From Microbulbifer aggregans (GTDB lineage: Bacteria; Pseudomonadota; Gammaproteobacteria; Pseudomonadales; Cellvibrionaceae), in assembly GCF_001750105.1 (NCBI RefSeq), contig NZ_CP014143.1, forward strand, positions 1,591,001-1,655,000: a stretch of 64,000 nucleotides of DNA, written 5' to 3'. The position numbers and the translations under genes were made by a program. Below the pieces are notes generated by a model. That model did not search any database. It was not told the DNA's origin and was given only the letters and a program-made list of their open reading frames with translations. Numbering within the stretch: position 1 is the stretch's first letter; each line of letters starts with the position of its first letter. Below are positions 30,145-38,502 of this stretch, piece after piece.

Positions 30145-30624
30145 ATGAAGGGAATCATGCACAGACAGGATGGCGCAACCATGATCGAGGTGCTGGTGAC
30201 CATCCTGGTATTGGCCGTCGGTCTCCTCGGCCTTTCCGCCACTCAGGTTATGAGCCTGAAAAATGGCAACAACGCCCACCATCGTTACATGGCTGCACTG
30301 GCCGCACATGAAATGGCCGAGCGGATGCGGGCGAACCCGGATGGTCTGGAGCTCGCCAGTTACGACGGCAAAACCGTGGACGGCAGCGAGGCCAGCGTCA
30401 CATGCAGCAGCTCATGCGGTGCTGCCAATCTTGCCAGTATGGATCTCTACGAGTGGGGACAGGTGATCTCCACCAACCTACCTGCGGGTGAGGGAGAAAT
30501 TGAGCGGGCCGGGCGAACGGTCACGCTCACTGTGACCTGGAATGAACAGCACACCGGGGAGAATCGCGGCACCGCGGCCGGCGGTACCGAGGAATCCACA
30601 TTTGAAATGGTGGTGGAGCTTTGA
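30145..30624 (+). CDS. pilV: Type IV pilus minor pilin PilV (copy 1)
   Basis: 159 residues from the ATG at 30145 (TAAGGAGGAAGCC before it, an ideal ribosome site that rules out the longer frame). Prepilin leader ends RQDG, followed by ATMIEVLVTILVLAVGLLG with Glu5. PilV-family segment HEMAERMRANPDG. The first 72 residues of the mature protein differ from copy 2 at a single position, yet the codons differ often. Ends 2 bases before pilW. Confidence 0.92.
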   Translation: MKGIMHRQDGATMIEVLVTILVLAVGLLGLSATQVMSLKNGNNAHHRYMAALAAHEMAERMRANPDGLELASYDGKTVDGSEASVTCSSSCGAANLASMDLYEWGQVISTNLPAGEGEIERAGRTVTLTVTWNEQHTGENRGTAAGGTEESTFEMVVEL

Positions 30625-30626
30625 AG

Positions 30627-31709
30627 ATGAACCTACTGGGAAAACAGCGTGGCCTATCGCTGATCGAACTGATGATCGCTTTGCTACTCAGTGCGATGCT
30701 GCTCTGGGGGGTGCTGCAAATTTTTGACAGCAATCGCAACACCATGCAGATGCAGACGGCTTTTGCACGGGTGCAGGAGAGTGGCCGCTTTGCCACCGAC
30801 CTGCTGACCAAGGAGATCCGCATGGCGGACTATTGGGGCTGTGCTCCGGACAAAGACAGCATTCAGAACCATCTCGATACCACCGATCCGGATTACAGCG
30901 GTTCTTCAGCGAAGGATCTATACGATCAGATTGGTGCCGACGGTGTCGGTGGTGTTGACAATGCGAGTGGCCTCACCGTCGGTACCGTTGCAGTCCTGGA
31001 CGGTACGGATACGTTGACTATTCGTGGCGCAGACGATGCCTGCCGCGGCACGGGCCGAATGGTGCCCAGTGTCCAGGCTGCCGCGTTGCACGTCAGCGCA
31101 CAGTGCGAGGTTGACCCCGGTGATGTCATTCTCCTGACGAATTGTCAGAGTGGCGAATTGATGACAGTCACCTCGGTGCAACACGAGGGCGGCTGCAATA
31201 CAACTTCCAGCGTGAACAACACCAATAACAGGAAAAAAACAATCACGCACAATACCGGCGCCTGTAATCAGGTCGGTGCAATCGATAACGCCACCAAAGC
31301 GCTGCAGCGCCAATATGGCGCCGACGCAAGAATCCTGAAACCTTTCGAGCGTACGTATTTTATTGCCAATAGTGGTGTAACCGGCGAGCCCTCCCTGTAT
31401 GTCGCCGACACCGGCAATGCCGCCATGGAACTGGTGCCGGGCGTAGAGGATATGCAGATCCTGTATGGCCGCGATGCAGACAATGATGAAGTAGTGGATA
31501 CCTGGAGTTCTTCCGCGGGCTTGTCTGCAGCGCAGATGGAGCAGGCGGTGGCGATAAAAGTGCAGCTGGTCGCAGCCAGCGATACCAGTGTCCGGGCAGA
31601 CGATTTGGATGTGACGGATCTGGATGGCGAAACCACCACCTACACGGATGGCAAACTGCGCAAGATCTATCTGACCACTTCAAAAGTGCGCAACCGGGGG
31701 AGGCTCTAA
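30627..31709 (+). CDS. pilW: Type IV pilus minor pilin PilW (copy 1)
   Basis: 360 residues from the ATG at 30627 (GGTGGAGCTTTGAAG before it). Short leader MNLLGKQRG, then LSLIELMIALLLSAMLLWG with Glu5. The large C-terminal domain has several cysteines (YWGC, DDAC, SAQCE, TNCQSGE, GGC, GAC), likely forming disulfides in the periplasm. PilW-type protein that builds the tip complex with PilV, PilX, FimU and PilY1. Its stop overlaps the pilX start (TAATG). Confidence 0.92.
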   Translation: MNLLGKQRGLSLIELMIALLLSAMLLWGVLQIFDSNRNTMQMQTAFARVQESGRFATDLLTKEIRMADYWGCAPDKDSIQNHLDTTDPDYSGSSAKDLYDQIGADGVGGVDNASGLTVGTVAVLDGTDTLTIRGADDACRGTGRMVPSVQAAALHVSAQCEVDPGDVILLTNCQSGELMTVTSVQHEGGCNTTSSVNNTNNRKKTITHNTGACNQVGAIDNATKALQRQYGADARILKPFERTYFIANSGVTGEPSLYVADTGNAAMELVPGVEDMQILYGRDADNDEVVDTWSSSAGLSAAQMEQAVAIKVQLVAASDTSVRADDLDVTDLDGETTTYTDGKLRKIYLTTSKVRNRGRL

Positions 31710-32269
31710 TGAACACACTGGGGTACTCGCGTTTTTCGGGTCTTTCGCAGCAGCGCGGTGCTGTGCTCGTCATCAGCCTGATTGTCCTGTTGGTATTGAC
31801 ACTAATTGGCGTTTCCGCAGCGCGCACCGTGCTGCTGGAAGAAAAAATGACTTTTGCTTCACGGGACGCGAAAGTGGCCCTGGAGGTGGCGGAGTCATTG
31901 GTCAAAGCCGCAGAGTCGGAGATTGAGGAAATGTCAACGACAGGAGATTTTGGGATAACCGCTCATCTTCACCGTGAAGGCGAAGGGCCTGACAGCCTTT
32001 TTGACAGCGCAACCTGGGACACCGGCAATTCCGCGTCAAAATCCGTAAGTATGGAGGCGCCGGACGGCACTGCCCTGACCGGCCGTTATTACGTTGAGCT
32101 CGCCGGGAATGCCAATAAAGAAGACCCTGCCGACAGCATTACAGTCGGTGGCTACGGACAGACCACCGGTGGTGGTGAGATCAAGGTATTCCGCATTGTC
32201 GCCCAGGGGCGGGGTCTGACGGACAGCACTACCAGAATCATTATCAGCCACTACGGAAAGCGCTTCTAG
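31709..32269 (+). CDS. pilX: Type IV pilus minor pilin PilX (copy 1)
   Basis: 186 residues. Leader ends SQQRG, followed by AVLVISLIVLLVLTLIGVSAARTVLLEEKM; position 5 is not Glu, as is common in PilX/GspK-like tip pilins. The LEEKM...RDAKVALEVAE helix is typical. The C-terminal half (NANKEDPADSITVGGYGQTTGGGE...) is almost the same in copy 2. Translationally coupled to pilW. Confidence 0.9.
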   Translation: MNTLGYSRFSGLSQQRGAVLVISLIVLLVLTLIGVSAARTVLLEEKMTFASRDAKVALEVAESLVKAAESEIEEMSTTGDFGITAHLHREGEGPDSLFDSATWDTGNSASKSVSMEAPDGTALTGRYYVELAGNANKEDPADSITVGGYGQTTGGGEIKVFRIVAQGRGLTDSTTRIIISHYGKRF

Positions 32270-32278
32270 GGAAGAAAA

Positions 32279-35200
32279 ATGAACAACAAGCTGCTCGGGA
32301 AATTCGCGCTGAAGCCGCTGCTGTGCGGGATTTTTGGCTTTGGCTTTACTTTCTCAACCTGTGTAAGTGCCGAGCCCCTTACGCTGTCGAACGTGCCTCT
32401 GCAGGCTACGGGTAAGGTGGAGCCAAACCTGATGATTCTGATGGACTCATCGGGTTCTATGGCCTATTACCTGGATAGTGCGGAACGAGCTGTCGATCCA
32501 AAAGACAGTCGGCTATATATCGCCAAGGAAGCAGGGAAGACAGTGGTTCGGGGCTTGGGTGATCTGCGAGTGGGGCTCGCACAATTCAACGGCGAGGACG
32601 GAGCCAAAATATTGCTGGGGTTGCGGAGCATCTCAGAGGATGGTGCTCGCGATGCGCTCTTAACTGAGATTGATAATATCTCTGCTGACGGCTATACGCC
32701 ATTGGCAGAAGCGCTGACGGATGTCGGTTATTACTTTGTGGAGGGGTTTACCGGAGCTGACGACAAAGTAACAATCCATCCCGGAGAGGTTGATAGTGCG
32801 AAAGTGTCTGCAGGTGCAGTTCTGGGTGCCACTAGTAATCCTGGTCCTGTGTATGCAGAAGGCGTTGCCAAACCGACGAGGGATAATCCCGCGATCCAGG
32901 AATACTGCCAGGCCAACTTTGTCATGGCACTGACCGATGGCTTGCCAAATAGAGATTCAGCTTATACAGACTATTTAAGAAGCTACGATCCGGATACAGA
33001 CTCCAATGATGCTGACGCACTAGACGATGTCGCTAAGGCGTTATATGACATTGATTGGCGACCAGAGCTTGACGACCCAAATGACGATGGGCATAAGAAC
33101 AATATTACCAGCTACTTTATTGGTTTCGCTGATCCTGCGTTGGCAAACAATAGCCTTCTGGAGTCAGCGGGGTTGAACGGTGGGGGCAGTTATCAGTTTG
33201 CTGACAATGCGGATTCTCTGGCAACTTCGCTCAACGACGCGGTTAACTCGATCTCGAATTCTGTAGGTACTCAGGCTTCGGTCGCATTTAATTCTACGTC
33301 GCTGGATATCGGTTCCGTCATCTATTCTGCAAAATTTGATACCTCTGATTTTAGTGGCCGCCTTTATGCGCGTTCGCTGAACCCGGATACTGGTCGAATC
33401 GCCAATACCCTCTGGGAGGCCTCCGAGGAGTTAGCTGATGAGTCCTCATCAACGAGGGAAATCATTACCTACCTGAATGGCAATGGCGTGCCTTTCACAG
33501 CCGATAGCGCCGGAGTCGATGCGGATTCGCCGGACTCTCCTCACGAGGACGACCTGAACGTAAACAAAAGCACCGGACTGGATGATGGTGCGTGGACAGG
33601 TCGCCTGAATTACGTCCGCGGCGATACCACTAACGATGGTGTTGGGGATTACCGTCAGCGGGGCAATTTCTCAGCACTGGTCGATAATATGACCGGACCC
33701 AAGCTGCTCGGTGACATCGTTCACAGCACACCAATTTATGTTGGCAAGCCTGAATTGAACTGGCCGGTTACCTTTGGCGGCAATAATGCAAACGAGTCCT
33801 ATGAGCAGTACCGTATCGACAATGCAGATCGAACCCCCATGGTCTATGTCGGTGCCAATGACGGTATGCTGCATGGATTCAATGCCAACACGGGTGAGGA
33901 AGTCTTTGCTTATATTCCCGCTCTACTGCTGAATAGTGGCCGTCACGAGGGGCTGCATAGCTTTACCGATAGCACCTATCAACATAGTTACTTTGTGGAT
34001 CTGACTCCTACCGTCTCGGATGTCTATATCGACTCCGACGGCAATGGGAGTGACGAGTGGGCGACAGTACTGGTCGGTGGTTTGCGCGGGGGCGGCCGAG
34101 GCTATTTTGCTCTGAATGTTTCCGGTGCGGGCAAGAGTGATGCAAGCGGCACTGTTACCCAGGGGCACCAGTTTGATGAATCAAATGCGGACACTGTCGC
34201 CATGTGGGAGTTTGATGGTGCGACTGATGCCGACTACCTCGGCTACTCGTATTCCGAAGCGCAAATCGCCAAACTTAACAATGGCAAGTGGGCGGTAATC
34301 TTCGGCAACGGTTACAACAGTGACAATGGCGTTGCCGGTCTGTTCATCGTTTATATCGAGGAGGGTGCCGATGGCAGTTGGGATGCCGGTGACTGGGAGT
34401 TTATTTCCACTGGCGTTGGCGCTGTTGGTGAACGCAAGAACGGCTTATCTTCCCCACGCCTGATCGATCTCAACGGTGATCGGATTGTGGACCGCGTCTA
34501 TGCCGGAGACCTGATGGGTAATGTATGGTCCTTTGATCTTTCGGATCAGGATGGCAATGTCAGCGGAGGTAATGATAGCGCGACATGGGACCGCTATGGG
34601 GGCGTTCCCCTGTTTACCGCGGGCAATACTGGCGAATCCAACAACGCGATTCTCTCAGCCCCCCTGGTCGCCCGTAATACCAGTATGGCGCCAGCCGGCA
34701 ATGGGGCCAATGTGCTGGTGATGTTCGGAACAGGACAATACCTCAATACGGGCGATCTCACTGGCAGCAGCCCGGGGGCCTTTTATGCTGTATGGGATAA
34801 CGACTACACCCTGACCAATGGTGCAGTGACTGGAGATGACCTGGCGGAGCAGGTGCTGAAACCAGTCGGCACTAATCGGACCATCGATGAAAACTCCAGT
34901 GTCGCCGTGGACTGGGGAGTTCACCAGGGCTGGAAGATGGCCCTGGATGACGGCAGTGGGTTTGGCTCCGGTTATGCGGCGGAGCGGGTGATTACATCGC
35001 CAACCATACGCCGCAATACCCTGTTTTTCAGTACCATCAGCCCCAACCCCCAGCCATGTGCATCGAGCGGCTCCGGTTATCTGATGAGCCTGGATTTCCG
35101 CACCGGTCGTGCCGGCAATGATGCCGTTGCTGACTTCAATAATGATGGTGAAATCAATGCACAGGACGAGGGCTACGTTGGCAAGCAGTTCCAGGCCTGC

Positions 35201-35383
35201 ACGGAGGACTGTGGTGAGGGCGGCGGCTCGGGTGGTGATCCCGGTATGCCCGGCCAGTCCGGTTTTATCGGTGATGTGCGGTGTACCCCGGGTAGTAGCG
35301 GTGATGTTATCTGCGATGATATCGACGTGGGTGATGAGGAACGCGAGGGGCGCTTGTCCTGGGAGGAGTTCTCGCCCAGGTAG
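32279..35383 (+). CDS. pilY1: PilY1-type pilus tip adhesin (copy 1)
   Basis: 1034 residues. Signal peptide ends near CVSA (about 31). A von Willebrand A-like domain follows, with MIDAS motif DSSGS at 56-60. The C-terminal PilY1 beta-propeller has calcium loop DLNGDRIVD at 730-738 followed by YAGDLMGNVWSFDL, and a second EF-hand-like loop DFNNDGEIN from 952. In Pseudomonas PilY1 such a loop controls pilus extension and retraction; the role here is by family. The VWA section between about residues 150 and 220 is the part most different from copy 2, while the last 50 residues (MPGQSGFIGDVRCTPG...WEEFSPR) are nearly the same. AT-ending codons look more frequent in the 32.4-33.5 kb part than in neighbouring genes. 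Confidence 0.92.
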   Translation: MNNKLLGKFALKPLLCGIFGFGFTFSTCVSAEPLTLSNVPLQATGKVEPNLMILMDSSGSMAYYLDSAERAVDPKDSRLYIAKEAGKTVVRGLGDLRVGLAQFNGEDGAKILLGLRSISEDGARDALLTEIDNISADGYTPLAEALTDVGYYFVEGFTGADDKVTIHPGEVDSAKVSAGAVLGATSNPGPVYAEGVAKPTRDNPAIQEYCQANFVMALTDGLPNRDSAYTDYLRSYDPDTDSNDADALDDVAKALYDIDWRPELDDPNDDGHKNNITSYFIGFADPALANNSLLESAGLNGGGSYQFADNADSLATSLNDAVNSISNSVGTQASVAFNSTSLDIGSVIYSAKFDTSDFSGRLYARSLNPDTGRIANTLWEASEELADESSSTREIITYLNGNGVPFTADSAGVDADSPDSPHEDDLNVNKSTGLDDGAWTGRLNYVRGDTTNDGVGDYRQRGNFSALVDNMTGPKLLGDIVHSTPIYVGKPELNWPVTFGGNNANESYEQYRIDNADRTPMVYVGANDGMLHGFNANTGEEVFAYIPALLLNSGRHEGLHSFTDSTYQHSYFVDLTPTVSDVYIDSDGNGSDEWATVLVGGLRGGGRGYFALNVSGAGKSDASGTVTQGHQFDESNADTVAMWEFDGATDADYLGYSYSEAQIAKLNNGKWAVIFGNGYNSDNGVAGLFIVYIEEGADGSWDAGDWEFISTGVGAVGERKNGLSSPRLIDLNGDRIVDRVYAGDLMGNVWSFDLSDQDGNVSGGNDSATWDRYGGVPLFTAGNTGESNNAILSAPLVARNTSMAPAGNGANVLVMFGTGQYLNTGDLTGSSPGAFYAVWDNDYTLTNGAVTGDDLAEQVLKPVGTNRTIDENSSVAVDWGVHQGWKMALDDGSGFGSGYAAERVITSPTIRRNTLFFSTISPNPQPCASSGSGYLMSLDFRTGRAGNDAVADFNNDGEINAQDEGYVGKQFQACTEDCGEGGGSGGDPGMPGQSGFIGDVRCTPGSSGDVICDDIDVGDEEREGRLSWEEFSPR

Positions 35384-35876
35384 ACTTCCCTCCAGTCTCG
35401 GTGGTATCCCGGGTGAAAGCGGCCGGAGCGAGGCCGCTATCCCTACTGCCCCGGCAGTGGTGTCGGGCAATGACTGCAGCGGCAAACGCCGTAATATTGT
35501 CAGCAGGGCATAAGTCTGCGGTGATCACCAGTGGCATGTTGGCAGCCGGAATGGGTGGCTATCTTGGCAGGAGGTGACCCCGCGCTAGCGCTGCATCCTT
35601 TCAGATAACCGGCCGGGCGATCGCTGTGGGCCCCGGGCAGGCTTCCGGACTCCGCCAGGGTCCATCTGCTTTTGGGCTGGCATCGCAGCCCCGGTGAGAT
35701 CCGGTTCTCACCGGGCGGGTGGCGATATGCCGCTTGTCGGGAGGAATTCGCCGCTCGTCGGTCTGGCTTTTTAGTCAAATTCATTCCAATTCTCCTCGGT
35801 TAGAATCCTTTCCGCCAATCTCTTAAGGACAAGGGCTTGGGCAGCTGTGTCATGTTTCGGAAATGGGTCAACCGCG
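35384..35876. other. Spacer between the two minor pilin blocks
   Basis: About 490 bases with no convincing gene. It carries hairpins: AGCGGCC (35416-35422)/GGCCGCT (35430-35436), and a 10-bp stem 35690-35699/35706-35715 (CCCGGTGAGA/TCTCACCGGG). None has a T-run. The matching place after pilY1 copy 2 is occupied by pilE, so a pilE copy may have been lost here, though I see no remnant of one. A minus-strand frame with a strong ribosome site at 35784 is discussed under findings. Confidence 0.5.
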
Positions 35877-36401
35877 ATGTTAACTTCCCGTGCCAGTCAA
35901 TCTGGCTTCACCCTGGTTGAGCTGATGATGGTAGTGGCGATCCTCGCCATCGTCATGAGTATCGGGGTTCCTTCATTCAACACCATGATCAAGAACAACC
36001 GCCTGACGGCGGCCTCGAATGACGTGGCTGGTGCATTGCACTTTGCCCGTTCTGAGGCTGTGCGCCGCGGGCGTGATGTGCAGGTAGAGGCGCTCGACAA
36101 CGATATCGCCAATGGCCTGCGTGTCTGGTTCGATGCTGACGGCGATGGCGGCTTTGATGCAGGAGAAGAGCTCCGCGTGGTTCGCCTTCCGGCAGCCTCC
36201 GGCTTGGTAATCAAAGGCGAAGTCGACAGTACCGCGAAGACTGATATCGACATGAGCTACAGCCCCCGTGGCGCAGTTAACGGTGGTGGCAACGTGATGG
36301 AAATTACTGTCTGCGACGACCGTACTGGCAATCACGGCAAGAAACTCAGGTTGCTGGCCTCCGGGGTGCTGCGCGCCTCTGCCGGTGAAGCTTGTAGTTA
36401 A
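35877..36401 (+). CDS. fimT: Type IV pilus minor pilin FimT/FimU (copy 2)
   Basis: 174 residues from the ATG at 35877; this gives a 10-residue leader ending QSG before FTLVELMMVVAILAIV, the usual prepilin form. A GTG at 35847 would add ten residues. GspH/FimT domain with NNRLTAASNDVAGALHFARSEAVRRG, closer to the Pseudomonas FimU/FimT consensus than copy 1, and a C-terminal pair of cysteines (VCDD, EACS). Followed 9 bases later by pilV copy 2. Confidence 0.9.
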   Translation: MLTSRASQSGFTLVELMMVVAILAIVMSIGVPSFNTMIKNNRLTAASNDVAGALHFARSEAVRRGRDVQVEALDNDIANGLRVWFDADGDGGFDAGEELRVVRLPAASGLVIKGEVDSTAKTDIDMSYSPRGAVNGGGNVMEITVCDDRTGNHGKKLRLLASGVLRASAGEACS

Positions 36402-36410
36402 GGAGGCACG

Positions 36411-36884
36411 ATGAAGCAGCAGACTGGCGCGACCATGATTGAGGTGCTGGTGACCATCCTGGTCCTGGCCGTGGGGCTCCTGGGGCTTTCGGCCACCCAG
36501 GTCATGAGCCTGAAGAATGGCAATAACGCGCACCACCGCTATATGGCCGCACTTGCAGCCCACGAAATGGCCGAACGCATGCGGGCAAACCCGGATGGCC
36601 TCGAGTTGGGAAGTTATGACGGCAAGACAGTGGACGGCAGTGAGACGGCGCCTACCTGTGGTGCGACGCTTTCTTGCTCTGCCGGAGACCTCGCAAATCT
36701 GGATCTGTATGACTGGGGTCAGGTCATCGATAGCAACCTGCCGGCAGGGACAGGAGAGATTGCCCGCGCAGGACGCACGGTCACCCTGACAGTGAGCTGG
36801 AACGAACAACATACCGGCGCAGACCGGGGCACCGCTGCCGGCGGTACAGAAAACTCCTCTTTTGTGATGGTCGTGGAGCTGTAG
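36411..36884 (+). CDS. pilV: Type IV pilus minor pilin PilV (copy 2)
   Basis: 157 residues. Very short leader MKQQTG, then ATMIEVLVTILVLAVGLLG. TAAGGAGGCACG before the ATG. Over a 15-codon stretch (36459-36503 versus 30205-30249 in copy 1) the protein is identical but 9 codons differ, showing strong purifying selection on the protein. The middle (SETAPTCGATLSC...) varies between the copies around the cysteines. Confidence 0.92.
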   Translation: MKQQTGATMIEVLVTILVLAVGLLGLSATQVMSLKNGNNAHHRYMAALAAHEMAERMRANPDGLELGSYDGKTVDGSETAPTCGATLSCSAGDLANLDLYDWGQVIDSNLPAGTGEIARAGRTVTLTVSWNEQHTGADRGTAAGGTENSSFVMVVEL

Positions 36885-36886
36885 AG

Positions 36887-37957
36887 ATGAAGTTACTTGC
36901 CAGACAGCGAGGCCTGTCACTGATTGAACTGATGATCGCAATCCTGTTGAGCGCCCTGCTGCTCTGGGGCGTATTGCAGATCTTCGATAGCAACCGCAAC
37001 ACCATGCAAATGCAGACTGCCTTCGCCCGGGTGCAGGAGAGTGGTCGCTTTGCCATGGACCTGATGACCAAGGAAATCCGCATGGCCGATTACTGGGGCT
37101 GTGTGCCGGATGAGAGCGCGATCCAAAATCACCTCGATACGAATGATTCCGACTATGCCAATGCGCAGGACCTTTACGACCAGATCGGGGTCGATGGGGT
37201 GCTGGGTGAGGATAATGTCAGTGGCCTGACCATCGGAACGGTCAATGTCCTGGACGGAACCGATACCCTCACGCTGCGCGGGGCGGATGATGCCTGCGGT
37301 GGCGCAGGGCGCATGGTGCCAAGCATCCAAGCCGCGGCTCTGCATGTCAGCGCTTCATGTGAGGTGGATTCCGGCGATATCGTGTTACTGACCAACTGTC
37401 AGAGCGGTGAGCTGATGACAATTACCTCGGTGCAAGGAGAGGGTGGCTGTATCAACTCGGGTGCGGTGAACAACTCTAATGCCGATAAAAAGACCATCAC
37501 CCACAACACCGGCAACTGTAACCTGAACGGTGCTGTCGATAACGCGACCCAAGCATTGCAGCGGCAGTATGGTGCCGATGCGCGAATCTTGAAGCCCTAC
37601 GAGCGCACTTACTTTATTGCGGAAGGGACTGGTGGCCCATCACTGTATATCTCCGCAACCGGCACCGGTGTGCAGGAGCTGGTGCCGGGCATCGACGATA
37701 TGCAAATTCTCTATGGTCGCGATAATGACGGCGATGAAGTGGTAGACGGCTGGACCTCAGCCGCGGGTCTGACTGCGGCACAAATGGAAGAAGCAATCGC
37801 GATCAAGATTCAATTGGTGGCTGCCAGTGACAGCGTGGTGCGTGCCGATGACCTGACGGTGACCGATCTCGATGGTGCCGATACCACCTACAGCGACGGC
37901 AAGCTGCGTAAGGTTTACCTGAGTACGGCCAAGGTCCGCAATCGGGGGAGAATGTGA
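36887..37957 (+). CDS. pilW: Type IV pilus minor pilin PilW (copy 2)
   Basis: 356 residues. Leader MKLLARQRG, then LSLIELMIAILLSALLLWG with Glu5. Residues 29-60 (FDSNRNTMQMQTAFARVQESGRF region) match copy 1 fully. The cysteine pattern of copy 1 is retained (YWGC, DDAC, SASCE, TNCQSGE, GGC, GNC). The stop overlaps the pilX start. Confidence 0.92.
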   Translation: MKLLARQRGLSLIELMIAILLSALLLWGVLQIFDSNRNTMQMQTAFARVQESGRFAMDLMTKEIRMADYWGCVPDESAIQNHLDTNDSDYANAQDLYDQIGVDGVLGEDNVSGLTIGTVNVLDGTDTLTLRGADDACGGAGRMVPSIQAAALHVSASCEVDSGDIVLLTNCQSGELMTITSVQGEGGCINSGAVNNSNADKKTITHNTGNCNLNGAVDNATQALQRQYGADARILKPYERTYFIAEGTGGPSLYISATGTGVQELVPGIDDMQILYGRDNDGDEVVDGWTSAAGLTAAQMEEAIAIKIQLVAASDSVVRADDLTVTDLDGADTTYSDGKLRKVYLSTAKVRNRGRM

Positions 37958-38493
37958 TGAGAGCACTGTCACAACAGAGAGGTGCAGTCCTGGTTGTCAG
38001 CCTGATTGTGTTGCTGGTGTTGACCCTGATCGGCGTCTCGGCCGCGCGCACAGTTTTGCTGGAAGAGAAAATGACCTTTGCTTCACGAGATGCCAAGGTC
38101 GCGCTGGAGGTTGCCGAGGCGTTGGTCAGACAGGGTGAGCAGTATATCGATGGTATCTCCACCACCGGTGAGTTCGGCAACCAGAACTGGCTGCACGCCG
38201 AGGGCGATGCGCCCGATGACCTGCTGGCAGCTGCCACTTGGAGTGATAACTCATCCAGCAGTTTTGAGGTGCCGATGGAGGATTCCAAGGGCAACCAGCT
38301 GTCTGGCCGCATGTACATTGAAATCGCCGGCAATGCCGACAAAGAGGATCCCGCAGATAGTATTACTGTCGGCGGCTACGGCCAGACGACAGGCGGAGGG
38401 GAAGTGAAGGTATTCCGCATCATTGCCAGGGGTCAGGGCCTTACCGACAGTACTACTCGAGTGATCGTCAGCCACTACGGCAAGCGCTTCTAG
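37957..38493 (+). CDS. pilX: Type IV pilus minor pilin PilX (copy 2)
   Basis: 178 residues from the ATG at 37957, preceded by GGGGGAGAATGTG and overlapping the pilW stop by one base. Leader MRALSQQRG, then AVLVVSLIVLLVLTLIGVSAARTVLLEEKM; no Glu5. Leader is shorter than in copy 1 by about ten residues. C-terminal half nearly the same as copy 1 (DKEDPADSITVGGYGQTTGGGE, HYGKRF end). Confidence 0.9.
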   Translation: MRALSQQRGAVLVVSLIVLLVLTLIGVSAARTVLLEEKMTFASRDAKVALEVAEALVRQGEQYIDGISTTGEFGNQNWLHAEGDAPDDLLAAATWSDNSSSSFEVPMEDSKGNQLSGRMYIEIAGNADKEDPADSITVGGYGQTTGGGEVKVFRIIARGQGLTDSTTRVIVSHYGKRF

Positions 38494-38502
38494 GAAGGAT
38501 TC

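Larger units (their letters stand above)
29637..35383 (+). repeat. Minor pilin block, copy 1 of tandem duplication
   Basis: fimT-pilV-pilW-pilX-pilY1. The same five genes in the same order and with nearly the same spacing recur at 35877-41553. Copy 1 has no pilE after pilY1. Protein segments are conserved between copies while many codons differ synonymously, so it is an old duplication. Confidence 0.92.
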
